From positions 177,180,113-177,244,112 of the forward strand of contig NC_057800.1 of the NCBI RefSeq assembly GCF_018294505.1: a stretch of DNA of 64,000 bases, in the 5' to 3' direction. The notes beneath the pieces were generated by a model. That model had not been told where the DNA came from, did no database searches, and saw nothing but the letters and a program-made list of their open reading frames with translations. Source of the stretch: Triticum aestivum (Eukaryota; Streptophyta; Magnoliopsida; Poales; Poaceae). The position numbers were made by a program, and so were the translations under genes. Shown here piece by piece: positions 22,052 to 32,642 of this stretch. How positions within the stretch are numbered: position 1 is the stretch's first letter; every line of letters starts with the position of its first letter.

Positions 22052-23728
22052 TGATACGTCTCCAATGTATCTATAATTATTTATTGTTCCATGCTATTAT
22101 ATTATCAACCTTGGATGTTTTATATGCATTTATATGCTATTTTATATGATTTTTGGGACTAACCTATTAACCTAGAGTCCAGTGCCAGTTTTTGTTTTTT
22201 TCCTTGTTTTAGAGTATCACAGAAAAGGAAAATCAAACGGAGTCCAATTGACCTGAAACTTCACAGAACTTATTTTTGGAACAACAGAAGCCCACGGAGT
22301 ATCAAAGATGGACCAGGGGAGTCCCAGGCTGCCCACGAGGGTGGGGGGCACGCCCACCCCCTGGGCGCGCCCCCTGCCTCGTGGACAGCCCGGAGGTCCA
22401 CCGATGTACTTCTTCCTCCCATATATACCCATATACCCTAAAAACTTCAGGGAGCACAATAGATCAGGAGTTCCTCTGCCAGTAGCCTCCGTAGCCACCG
22501 AAAACCAATCAAGACCCATTCCGGCACCCTGCCAGAGGGGCAATCCTTCTTCGGTGGCCATCTTCATCATTCCGGTGCTCTCCATGACGAGGAGGGAGTA
22601 GTTCTCCCTCGGGGCTGAGGGTATGTACCAGTAGCTATGTGTTTGATCTCTCTCTCTCTCTCTCTCTCTCGTGTTCTTGAGGTGATACGATCTTGATGTA
22701 TCGTGAGCTTTGCTATTATAGTTGGATCCTATGATGTTTCTCCCCCTCTACTCTCTTGTAATGGATTGAGTTTTCCCTTTGAAGTTATCTTATCGGATTG
22801 AGTCTTTAAGGATTTGAAAACACTTGACGTATGTCTTGCGTGGTACCCATGGTGACAATGGGGTATTCTATTGATCCACTTGATGTATGTTTTGGTGATC
22901 AACTTGCGGGTTCCGTGACCTTGGGAATCTATGCATAGGGGTTGGCACACGTTTTTGTCTTGACACTTCGGTAGAAACTTTGGGGAACTCTTTGAAGTAC
23001 TTTGTGTTGGTTTGAATAGATGAATCTGAGATTGTGTGATGCATATCGTATAATCATACCCACGGATACTTGAGGTGACATTGGAGTATCTAGGTGACAT
23101 TAGGGTTTTGGTTGATTTGTGTCTTAAGGTGTTATTCTAGTACGAACTCTAGGGATGTTTGTGACTCTTATAGGAATAGCCCAACGGATTGATTGGAAAG
23201 AATAACTTTGAGGTGGTTTCGTACCCTACCACAATCTCTTCGTTTGTTCTCCGCTATTAGTGACTTTGGAGTGACTCTTTGTGGCATGTTGAGGGATAGT
23301 TATGTGATCCAAGTATGTTATTATTGTTGAGAGGACTTGCACTAGTGAAAGTATGAACCCTAGGCCTTGTTTCAACACATTGCATTACCGTTTGTGCTCA
23401 CTTTTATCATTAGTTACCTTGCTGTTTTTATATAATTTCAGATTACAAAAACCTTTATCTATCATCCATATTGCACTTGTATCACCATCTCTTCGCCGAA
23501 CTAGTGCACCTATACAATTTACCATTGTATTGGGTGTGTTGGGGACACAAGAGACTCTTTGTTATTTGGTCGCAGGGTTGCTTGAGAGAGACCATCTTCA
23601 TCCTACGCCTCCTACGGATTGATAAACCTTAGGTCATCCACTTGAGGGAAATTTGCCACTGTCCTACAAACCTCTGCACTTGGAGGCCCAACAACGTCTA
23701 CAAGAAGAAGGTTGTGTAGTAGACATCA
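22052..23728 (+). repeat. 5' LTR of non-autonomous Gypsy element
   Basis: 1677 bp, TGATACGTCTCC to GTAGACATCA. It contains a (TC)12 run at 22647-22670; the 3' LTR has (TC)17 at the same place. Several substitutions separate the two LTRs in the first 90 bases, so insertion is not very recent. Confidence 0.93.
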
Positions 23729-23738
23729 AGCTCTTTTC

Positions 23739-23756
23739 TGGCGCCGTTGCCGGGGA
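23739..23756 (+). other. Primer-binding site, tRNA-Asp type
   Basis: TGGCGCCGTTGCCGGGGA lies ten bases after the 5' LTR. It is complementary to the 3' end of plant tRNA-Asp, the primer commonly used by Athila-type elements. Confidence 0.88.
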
Positions 23757-23853
23757 GGTGAGTGCTTGAAGGTATATCTTTAGATCTTGCAATCAAATCT
23801 TTTTGTTTCTTGTTTTATCACTAGTTTAGTTTATAAAAGTTAACTACAAAAAA

Positions 23854-24468
23854 ATGGAATTTAGGATGTCTCATATGCTTCATCTTTTTATTATCTATCA
23901 TGAAAATAAGGATTCCGATAATTGTACTCAAGTGCTAGAAGAAGAATGCATTAGAATGTTTGGCACTAAATATTTGAATGATGAGCATGATTGCAATGTT
24001 GTTAGTATGAATTCTTTGAATATCCATGATGCTAATGATATGCAAAGCCACAAGCTTGGGGATGCTACGTTTGATGAAGATATTTTTAGTCCCCCAAGTT
24101 TTGATGTGCAAATATATTATGATGAGAGCATGCCCGCTATCTATGATGATTATTGTGATTACTTGTATGCTATAAATAATAATGATATCCATGAAACTTG
24201 TCATCATGATTTTAACTTTCAATTGGATTATGCCTCACATGATAGTTATTTTGTTGAGTTTGCTCCCACTACAATTCATGAGAAGAAATTTGCTTATGTG
24301 GAGAGTAATAAATTTTTATGCTTGTGCATCATGGAAATAGTGCTTTATGTGATAGTTATATTGTTGAATTCATTCATGATGCTACTGAAAATTATTATGA
24401 GGGAGGAACATATGCTTGTAGGAATTGCAATAATATCAAGTTTCCTCTCTATGTGCTTAAAGTTTTGA
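23854..24468 (+). CDS. Uncharacterised ORF of non-autonomous Gypsy element (204 aa)
   Basis: The only sizeable frame of the element, starting with an ATG 98 bases after the primer-binding site, where gag would be expected. The product is acidic and rich in Asp, Asn, His and Tyr in its first two thirds (for example YDDYCDYLYAINNNDIHE). It ends in a hydrophobic stretch (about residues 152-190, IMEIVLYVIVILLNSF) that could be a membrane segment. The reading frame shifts around 24300; the plus frame at 24318-24626 has similar codon usage, so the hydrophobic tail may be a frameshift artefact. I see no gag zinc knuckle or enzyme motif. It may be a degenerate gag-like reading frame typical of this family; the function is unknown. 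Confidence 0.5.
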   Translation: MEFRMSHMLHLFIIYHENKDSDNCTQVLEEECIRMFGTKYLNDEHDCNVVSMNSLNIHDANDMQSHKLGDATFDEDIFSPPSFDVQIYYDESMPAIYDDYCDYLYAINNNDIHETCHHDFNFQLDYASHDSYFVEFAPTTIHEKKFAYVESNKFLCLCIMEIVLYVIVILLNSFMMLLKIIMREEHMLVGIAIISSFLSMCLKF

Positions 24469-27400
24469 AGTTATGCTTGTTTTGCCCTCCTATGCTAGTT
24501 GATTATTGTTCCCACAAGTTGTTTGCTCACAAAATCCCTGTGCATAGGAAGTGGGTTAGACTTAAATGTGCTAGTCATATTCTTCATGATGCTCTCTTTA
24601 TGTTACAATTCTTATCTTTTATGTGAGCATCGTTGAAATCATCATGCCTAGCTAGGGGCGTTAAACGATAGCGCTTGTTGGGAGGCAACCCAATTTTATT
24701 CTTGTTCCTTGCTTTTTGTTCCTATTTAGTAATAAATATTTCATATAGCCTCTGTTATGATTGAGTTTTTATGTTTTAGTTAGTGTTTGTGCCAAGTAGA
24801 ACCTTTGGGAAGACTTGGGGAAAGTCTTGTTGATCTTTCTGTAAAAAACAAAAACTTTAGCTCTCACGAGAATTGCTGACATTTTTTAGTGGAGAGTGCT
24901 ATTTAGTTAATTATTTTTGCGGATGATTAATAGATAAATTCCTCACGTCCAGCAGTTTATTTTAGAATTTTTGGGGTTCCAGAAGTTTGCGTTAGTTACA
25001 GATTACTATAGACTGTTCTGTTTTTGACAGATTCTGTTTTTCATGTGTTGTTTACTTATTTTGATGAATCTATGGCTAGTAAAAGAGTTTATAAACCATA
25101 GAGAAGTTGTAATAAAGTAGGTTTAACACCAATATAAATAAAAATGAGTTCATTACAGTACCTTGAAGTAGTGTTTTGTTTTCTTTCGCTAACGGAGCTT
25201 ACAAGTTTTCTGTTAAGTTTTGTGTTGTGAAGTTTTCAAGTTTTGGGTAAAGATTCGATGGACTATGGAATAAGGAGTGGCAAGAGCCTAAGCTTGGGGA
25301 TGCCCAAGGCACCCCAAGGTAATATTCAAGGACAACTAAGAGCCTAAGCTTGGGGATGCCCCGGAAGGCACCCCTCTTTTGTCTTCGTTCATCGGTAACT
25401 TTACTTGGAGCTATATTTTTATTCGCCACATGATATGTGTTTTGCTTGGAGCGTCATCTTATTTAATTTTGTTTTGCTTTATGTTTGAATAAAACACCAA
25501 TATCTAAAATTATTAAATGTTTGAGAGTCTTCACATAGTTGCATAATTATTCGACTACTCATTGATCTTCACTTATATCTTTCAGAGTAGTTTGTTGTTG
25601 CTCTAGTGCTTCACTTATATCTTTTTAGAGCACAGTGGTGGTTTTATTTTATAGAAATTAATGAACTCTCATGCTTCACTTATATCATTTTGAGAGTCTT
25701 TAGAACAGCATGGTAGTTTTCTTTGGTTATGAAACTAGTCCTAATATGATGGGCATCCAAGAGGGATATAATAAAAACTATCATAAAAAGTGCATTGAAT
25801 ACTATGAGAAGTTTGATACTTGATGATTGTTTTGAGATATGAAGATGGTGATATTAGAGTCATGCTAGTTGAGCAGTTGTGAATTTGAGAGATACTTGTG
25901 TTAAAGTTTGTGATTCCCGTAGCATGCACGTATGGTGAACCGTTATGTGATGAAGTCGGAGCATGATTTATTTATTGATTGTCTTCCTTATGAGTGGCGG
26001 TGGGGGACGAGCGATGGTCTTTTCCTACCAATCTATCCCCCTAGGAGCATGCACGTAGTACTTTGTTTTGATAACTAATAGATTTTTGCAATAAGTATGT
26101 GAGTTCTTTATGACTAATGTTGAGTCCATGGATTATACGCACTCTCGCCCTTCCACCACTGCTAGCCTCTCTAGTACCGTGCAACTTTCGCCGGTACCAT
26201 AAACCCACCATATACCTTCCTCAAACAGCCACCATACCTACCTATTATGGCATTTCCATAGCCATTCCGAGATATATTTCCATACAACTTTCCACCGTTC
26301 CGTTATTATGACACACTTCATCATTGTCATATTGCTTTGCATGATCATGTAGTTGACATAGTATTTGTGGAAAAGCCACCGTTCATAATTCTTCCATACA
26401 TGTCACTCTTGAGTCATTGCACATCCCGGTACACCGCCGAAGGCATTCATATAGAGTCATATCTTGTTCTAAGTATCGAGTTGTAATTATTGAGTTGTAA
26501 GTGAATAAAAGTGTGATGATCTTCATTATTAGAGCATTGTCCCAAGTGAGGAAAGGATCATGGAGACCATGATTCCCCCACAAGTCGGGATGAGACTCCG
26601 GATAAAAAAAATAATAAAATAAAAGAGGCCAAAGAAGCCCAAATAAAAAAAGAGAAAAAAGAGGCCATAAAAAAAGAGAAAGGCCCAAATAAAAAAAATG
26701 AGAGAAAAAGAGAGAAGGTACAATGCTACTATCCTTTTACCACACTTGTGCTTCAAAGTAGCACCATGATCTTCATGATAGAGAGTCTCCTATGTTGTCA
26801 CTTTCATATACTAGTGGGAATTTTTCATTATAGAACTTGGCTTGTATATTCCAACAATGGGCTCCCTCAAATGCCCTAGGTCTTCGTGAGCAAGCAAGTT
26901 GGATGCACACCCACTTAGTTCCTTTTGTTGAGCTTTCATATACTTATAGCTCTAGTGCATTCGTTGCATGGCAATCCCTACTCACTCACATTGATATCTA
27001 CTGATGGGCATCTCCATATCCCGTTGATACGCCTAGTTGATGTGAGACTATCCTCTCCCTTTTTGTCCTCTCCGCAACCACCATTCTATTCCACCATAGT
27101 GTTATATCCATGGCTCACGCTCACGTATTGCGTGAAGATTGAAAAAGTTTGAGAACATCAAAAGTATGAAACAATTGCTTGGCTTGTCATTGGGGTTGTG
27201 CATGATTTAAATATTTTGTGTGGTGAAGATAGAGCATAGCCAGACTATATGATTTTGTAGGGATAGCTTTCTTTGGCCATGTTATTTTGAGAAGACATAA
27301 TTTCTTGGTTAGTATGCTTGAAGTATTATTATTTTTATGTCAATATTAAACTTTTGTCTTGAATCTTATGGATCTGAATATTCTTGCCACAATAAAGAGA

Positions 27401-27484
27401 ACTACATGGATAAATATGTTAGGTAGCATTCCACATCAAAACTTCTGTTTTTATCATTTACCTACTCAAGGACGAGCAGGAATT
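24469..27484 (+). other. Non-coding internal domain of non-autonomous Gypsy element
   Basis: No coding region was recognised in this 3 kb. It has three copies of the tract AAGCTTGGGGATGC when the one inside the ORF is counted (24052, 25290, 25346), and a cluster of 'cttcacttatatc' repeats around 25565-25690. The part 25770-26893 recurs at 3281-4343. Confidence 0.75.
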
Positions 27485-27498
27485 AAGCTTGGGGATGC
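27485..27498 (+). other. Polypurine tract of non-autonomous Gypsy element
   Basis: AAGCTTGGGGATGC directly precedes the 3' LTR, the position of the plus-strand primer. The same 14 bases occur three more times upstream in the internal domain. Confidence 0.82.
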
Positions 27499-28090
27499 TG
27501 ATACGTCTCCAACGTATCTATAATTTTTGATTGTTTCATGCTACTATATTATAAACCTTGGATGTTTTATATGCATTTATATGCTATTTTATATGATTTT
27601 TGGGACTAACCTATTAACCTAGAGCCCAGTGTCAGTTTCTGTTCTTTCCTTGTTTTAGAGTATGGCAGAAAAGGAAAATCAAATGGAGTCCAATTGACCT
27701 AAAACTTCACGGAACTTATTTTTGGACTAGAAGAAGCCCACGGAGTATCGGAGATGGACCAGGGGAGTCCCGGGCTGCCCACAAGGGTGGGGGGCGCGCC
27801 CACCCCCTGGGCGCGCCCCCTACCTCGTGGACAGCCCGGAGGTCCACCGACATACTTCTTCCTCCCATATATACCCATATACCATTAAAACTTCGGGGAG
27901 CACAATAGATAGGGAGTTCCGCCGCCAGAAGCCTCTGTAGCCACCGAAAACCAATCTAGACCCGTTCTGGCACCCTGCCGGAGGGGGAATCCTTCTCCGG
28001 TGGCCATCTTCATCATTCCGGTGCTCTCCATGATGAGGAGGGAGTAGTTCTCCCTCGGGGCTGAGGGTATGTACCAGTAGCTATGTGTTT

Positions 28091-28129
<39 letters not shown>

Positions 28130-29190
28130 TTCTTGAGGTGATACGATTTTGATGTATCACGAGCTTTGCTATTATAGTTGGATCCTATGATGTTTCTCCC
28201 CTTCTACTCTCTTTTAATGGATTGAGTTTTCCCTTTGAAGTTATCTTATCGGATTGAGTCTTTAAGGATTTGAGAACACTTGATGTATGTCTTGCGTGGG
28301 ATACCCATGGTGACAATGGGGTATTCTATTGATCCACTTGTTGTATGTTTCGGTGATCAACTTGCGGGTTCCGTGACCTTGGGAATCTATGCATAGGGGT
28401 TGGCACACGTTTTCGTCTTGACTCTCCGGTAGAAACTTTGGGGAACTCTTTGAAGTACTTTGTGTTGGTTTGAATAGATGAATCTGAGATTGTGTGATGC
28501 ATGTCGTATAATCATACCCACGGATACTTGAGGTGACATTGGAGTATCTAGGTGACATTAGGGTTTTGGTTGATTTGTGTCTTAAGGTGTTATTCTAGTA
28601 CGAACTCTAGGGATGTTTGTGGCACTTATAGGAATAGCCCAGCGGATTGATTGGAAAATATAACTTTGAGGTGGTTTCGTACCCTACCATAATCTCTTCG
28701 TTTGTTCTCCGCTATTAGTGACTTTGGAGTGACTCTTTGTTGCATGTTGAGGGATAGTTATGTGATCCAATTATGTTATTATTGTGGAGAGGACTTGCAC
28801 TAGTGAAAGTATGAACCCTAGGCCTTGTTTCAACACATTGCATTACCGTTTGTGCTCACTTTTATCATTAGTTACCTTGCTGTTTTTATATTATCAGATT
28901 ACAAAAACCTTTATCTATCATCCCCATCCATATTGCACTTGTATCACCATCTCTTCGCTGAACTAGTGCACCTATACAATTTACCATTGTATTGGGTGTG
29001 TTGGGGACACAAGAGACTCTTTATTATTTTGTTGCAGGGTTGCTTGAGAGAGACCATCTTCATCCTACGCCTCCTACGGATTGATAAACCTTAGGTCATT
29101 CACTTGAGGGAAATTTGCTACTGTCCTAGAAACCTCTACACTTGGAGGCCCAACAACGTCCACAAGAAGAAGGTTGTGTAGTAGACATCA
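27499..29190 (+). repeat. 3' LTR of non-autonomous Gypsy element
   Basis: 1692 bp, TGATACGTCTCC to GTAGACATCA, followed by target duplication AAGTG. It contains a (TC)17 run at 28093-28126 against (TC)12 in the 5' LTR, which accounts for most of the length difference. Confidence 0.93.
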
Positions 29191-29575
29191 AAGTGATCCG
29201 CGTAGGGCTTCGCCTAGGCACTACGACAATATGACCAAAGGAGTAAACGGTGGAAGGGGGACGTCGCACACGGCTTGGAACAATTGATTTGTGTTAGAGG
29301 CGCCCCCTGCCCCTGTATCTCCATGAGGGAGAGGGGAGGAGGCCGTCCCTAGGGCGCCCCAAGTGGGAGGAGTCCCAATTGGGCTCGTAGTCCAATTCGG
29401 CCCCCTTCCTTTTATCAGAGAGGGAAAGGGGGAACCAGAGGGGGGGGAGAAGGAAAGGGGGAGCCGCCCCCTCCCTTAGTCCAATTCGGACTCCTCCCTT
29501 GGGGGGGGCACCCCTTGTGGGCTGGCCTACCTCCCTCCTATGGCCCATATCTTCCCCCGGAGGAGGAGTCTCCTC

Positions 29576-30111
29576 CTTTGGTCCTTTATATCTGATAACT
29601 ATTTCTTCATTATAAATGTTCCTTTGATTAAAGTCTCTAAGTCTTTCTTTAAGAACAAGCCCTAGCCCATTATTTTGTATAGCAAAATTATCATTGAATT
29701 CAGAAATCTTATCAACCAAGACATCTGGAGGAACCTTTTTTCGTAGATTTTCATTATAAGCGGCATAATCTGGAGATTGTAATCTCCTTATCTCTTCTTG
29801 ATTAAAGAGGATCTCCTTTATAGGAGGGCAACCACCATTAATATTATAGTGAGCAAATATTTCACTAGCTTCTTTCATGATATGCCCAAATTGATAAGCT
29901 AGAAATATAGCGGTAACACGCTTAACGGAAGGATCATGAATATTAGAAAACTCTAAGAAGATCCTTTGTATGCATGGATGCACGTGAACAAATTCTCTTT
30001 CAAGTGCAACTATAAGCAAAGATATTGCATCTACAAGACTAGAAGTTTTTTTAAGAATCGATCCTCCTAGGATAGGTAATGTACCGACACAAGTAAATAA
30101 ATCTTGGATAA
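29576..30111 (-). pseudogene. Gag-like ORF of Athila-type element, C-terminal part
   Basis: On the minus strand, a frame open from 30106 encodes a gag-like protein (LERMEF-type start of the helix-rich region at about 30019; HPCIQRIFLEFSNIHDPSVK, AIFLAYQFGHIMKEASEI, KKVPPDVLVDKISEF). It is the direct continuation of 44416-44255: removing the solo LTR at 30112-44254 and one GATAA copy joins the two in frame. The frame runs on past about 29590 into BARE/Angela LTR sequence, producing a spurious fusion to 29294. The right-hand (C-terminal) part of this gag and all of pol are missing from the window on this side. I do not recognise a specific family for the protein beyond the Athila-type context. 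Confidence 0.7.
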
Positions 30112-30121
30112 TGATAACCCA

Positions 30122-31578
30122 TGCTACGTGTCCAACATATCTATAATTTTTGATTGTTCCATGCTATTATATTATCTGTTTTGGATGTTTTATATGCATT
30201 ACTATGCATTTATATGATTTTTGAGACTAACCTATTAACCTAGAGCCCAGTGCTAGTTCCTGTTTTTTCCTTGTTTTAGAGTTTCGCAGAAAAGGAATAC
30301 CAAATGGAGTCCAAACAAAATAAAACTTTCGCGATGATTTTTCTTGGACCAGAAGACACCCAGGAGACTTGGAGTGCAGGTCAGAACAGCCACGAGGCGG
30401 CCACAAGGGTGGAGGGCGCGCCTAGGAGGGTAGGGTGCGCCCCTGACCTTGTGGGCCCCTCTGTGACCCCCTGGCCTAGATCACAGAGGGCTTCTACATC
30501 AACACCATTGCCTCTCCATGAGGCATGGAGTAGTTTACCACAGACCTACGGGTCCATAGCTAGTAGTTAGATGGCTTCTTCTCTCTCTTTGATTCTCAAT
30601 ACAAAGTTCTCCTCGATGTTCTTGGAGATCTATTCGATGTAATACTCTTTTGCGGTGTGTTTGCCGAGATCCGATGAATTGTGGATTTATGATTAGCTTA
30701 TCTATGAATATTATTTGAATCTCCTCTGAATTATTATATGCATGATTTGATATATTTGCAAGTCTCTTCAAACTATCGATTTGGTTTGGCCAACTAGATT
30801 GGTTTTTCTTGCAATGGGAGAAGTGCTTAGCTTTGGGTTCAATCTTGCGATGCTTGATCCTAGTGACAGAAGGGGAACCGACACATATTGTATTGTTGAC
30901 ATCGAGGATAAAAGGATGGGGTTTTCATCATATTGTTCGAGTTAATTCCTCTACATCATGTCATCTTGCTTAAGGTGTTACTCCGTTCTTTATGAACTTA
31001 ATACTCTAGATGCATGCTGGATAGCGGTCGATGTGTGGAGTAATAGTAGTAGATGCAGAATTGTTTTGGTCTACTTGACATGGACATGAAGCCTATATTC
31101 ATGATCATTGCCTTAGATATCGTCACAACTTTGCGCTTTGCTATCAATTGCTCGGCAGTAATTTGTTCACCCACCATAATAATTTCTATCTTGAGAAAAG
31201 CCTCTAGTGAAACCTATGGCCCCCAGGTGTATTTTCCATCATATAAGTTTCCGATCTACAATTCTAGTTTCCTATTTTCTTTCTTTGCAATATTTCACTT
31301 TCTGTTCCATAAACCAAAAATACTAAAAATATTACTTTACCATTTATCCCATCTATATCAGATCTCACTTTGCAAATAACCGTGAAGGGATTGACAACCC
31401 CTTTACCACGTTGGTAGCAAGTTGGTGTTTGTTTGTGCAGATATTCGGTGGCTTTTTGCGTTGTCTCCTACAGGATTGATACCTTGTTTCACAAAAGCTA
31501 AGGGAAATACTTACTCTATTTTGCTTCATCACCCTTTCCTCTTCAAGGAAAAAACCAACGCAAGCTCAAGAGGTAGCA
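30122..31578 (+). repeat. Solo LTR, Athila-type (WHAM-like)
   Basis: The LTR starts TGCTACGTGTCCAACA (a diverged TGATACGTCTCCAACG) and ends CTCAAGAGGTAGCA (1457 bp). The target duplication ACCCA is exact at 30117-30121 and 31579-31583. It is related to the solo LTR at 14983-16565 and to the LTR at 44635-46191. Confidence 0.92.
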
Positions 31579-32634
31579 ACCCACAAGTATAGGGGATCGC
31601 AACGGTTTTCGAGGGTAGAGTATTCAACCCAATTTTATAGATTCGACACAAGGGGAGCCAAAGAATATTTGTAAGTATTAGCAGTTGGGTTTTCAATTGA
31701 ACCACACCTAGAGATAAAATATATGCAACAAAGTGATCAGTAGCACAATAGTATGATAGTTTTGATAGCAGTGGTAACGGTAACAGCAGAAACAGTTTTG
31801 TAGTAGTTGTAACAGTAGCAATAACAATAGTAACTTAGCAATAGCAATATGTGGAAAACTCGTAGGCATTGGATCTGTGCACTCATTGGATGATATTCAT
31901 CATATAATAGACATAACCTAGGGCGATAGAGAACTATCTCCAGTTCATAAATATAATGTAGGCATGTGTTCTGTAAATGGTCATACGTGCTTATGGAAAA
32001 GAACTTGCATGACATCTTTTGTCCTACCCTCCCGTGGCGGCAGGGTCCATTAGGAAACCAAGGGATATTAATGCCTCCTTTTAGTAGAGAACCGGAACAA
32101 AGCATTAGCACATAGTGAATACATGAACTCCTCAAACTACAGTCATGTAACGCCCCGAGACCGTTGCACCACGTGTCTTCCAGTTATTCGCTGTTGTTGC
32201 CTTGTCTTTTGCTTGCGTGTCATGCATTCCATATCTTGTCATCATGTGCATCGCATTTGCATACATGTTCGTCTCATGCATCTGAGCATTTTCCCCGTTG
32301 TCCGTTTTGCATTCTGGCGCTCCTATGTCCTCCGGTGTCCCCTTTTACCTCTTTTCGTGTGCGGGTGTTAAACGTTTTCGGATTGGACCGAGACTTGCTA
32401 AACGGCCTTGGTTTACTACCGGTAGACCGCCTGTCAAGTTCCGTACCATTTGGACTTCGTTTGATACTCCAACGGTTAACCGAGGAACCGAGAAGGCCTC
32501 GTGTGTGTTGCAGCCCAACACCCCTCCAAAGTGGCCCAAAACCCACCTAAACCACCTCCATCATCTCGGTCGTTAGATCAAGATCGCGTGGCCGCAAACC
32601 GTGCTCAATTTGGAGCCTCCTAGCTCCCTCTACC

Positions 32635-32642
32635 TATAAAAA
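32635..32642 (+). promoter_or_regulatory. TATA box of LARD 5' LTR
   Basis: TATAAAAA within tacctataaaaaggccac, about 490 bases into the LTR and about 30 bases before the GC-rich leader, as expected for a Pol II promoter in U3. It is identical in the 3' LTR (39745). Confidence 0.65.

Larger units (their letters stand above)
22052..29190 (+). mobile_element. Complete non-autonomous Athila-type Gypsy element (7.1 kb)
   Basis: The element has LTRs at 22052-23728 and 27499-29190, a tRNA-Asp-type primer-binding site (23739-23756), a polypurine tract (27485-27498) and an exact target duplication AAGTG. The 3.77-kb internal domain has one 204-codon frame and otherwise no recognisable gag, protease, reverse transcriptase or integrase. 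It must have depended on proteins of a related element. LTR ends TGATACGTCTCC...GACATCA and the internal AAGCTTGGGGATGC tract resemble the Sabrina/WHAM group of Triticeae. Confidence 0.93.
4344..29575 (-). mobile_element. BARE/Angela-type Copia retrotransposon, fragmented and nested
   Basis: In minus-strand order the element has a 5' LTR (21744-22051 plus 29191 to about 29575), a tRNA-iMet-type primer-binding site (21731-21742), a leader, gag (20506-19816), a pol remnant (8218-5509), a polypurine tract and a 3' LTR (5475-4344). Two insertions separate the pieces: the Cassandra-LARD composite at 8219-19815 within gag, and a Gypsy element at 22052-29190 within the 5' LTR. The 5' end of the 5' LTR is missing; at about 29560-29595 it joins gag of another element, so there is no target duplication pair. 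Coding parts carry stops, frameshifts and an integrase deletion, so it cannot move by itself. Without the two insertions it spans about 6.5 kb. Confidence 0.9.
21744..29575 (-). repeat. BARE/Angela 5' LTR, split by a Gypsy insertion and truncated
   Basis: The LTR 3' end begins at 21744 (TGTTGGGGAACG in plus orientation) and runs to 22051. After the inserted element (22052-29190) it resumes at 29191, with AAGTG duplicated at 22047-22051 and 29191-29195. It continues to about 29560-29595 and stops inside the body; roughly the first 1 kb of the LTR is missing compared with 59726-61464. The junction sequence runs into gag of another element. Confidence 0.85.

Noticed and set aside
29294..30019. 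241-codon minus-strand frame as one gene
   Set aside because: Its second part is BARE/Angela LTR sequence in reverse. Only about 29576-30111 is gag-like; the rest is a junction artefact.
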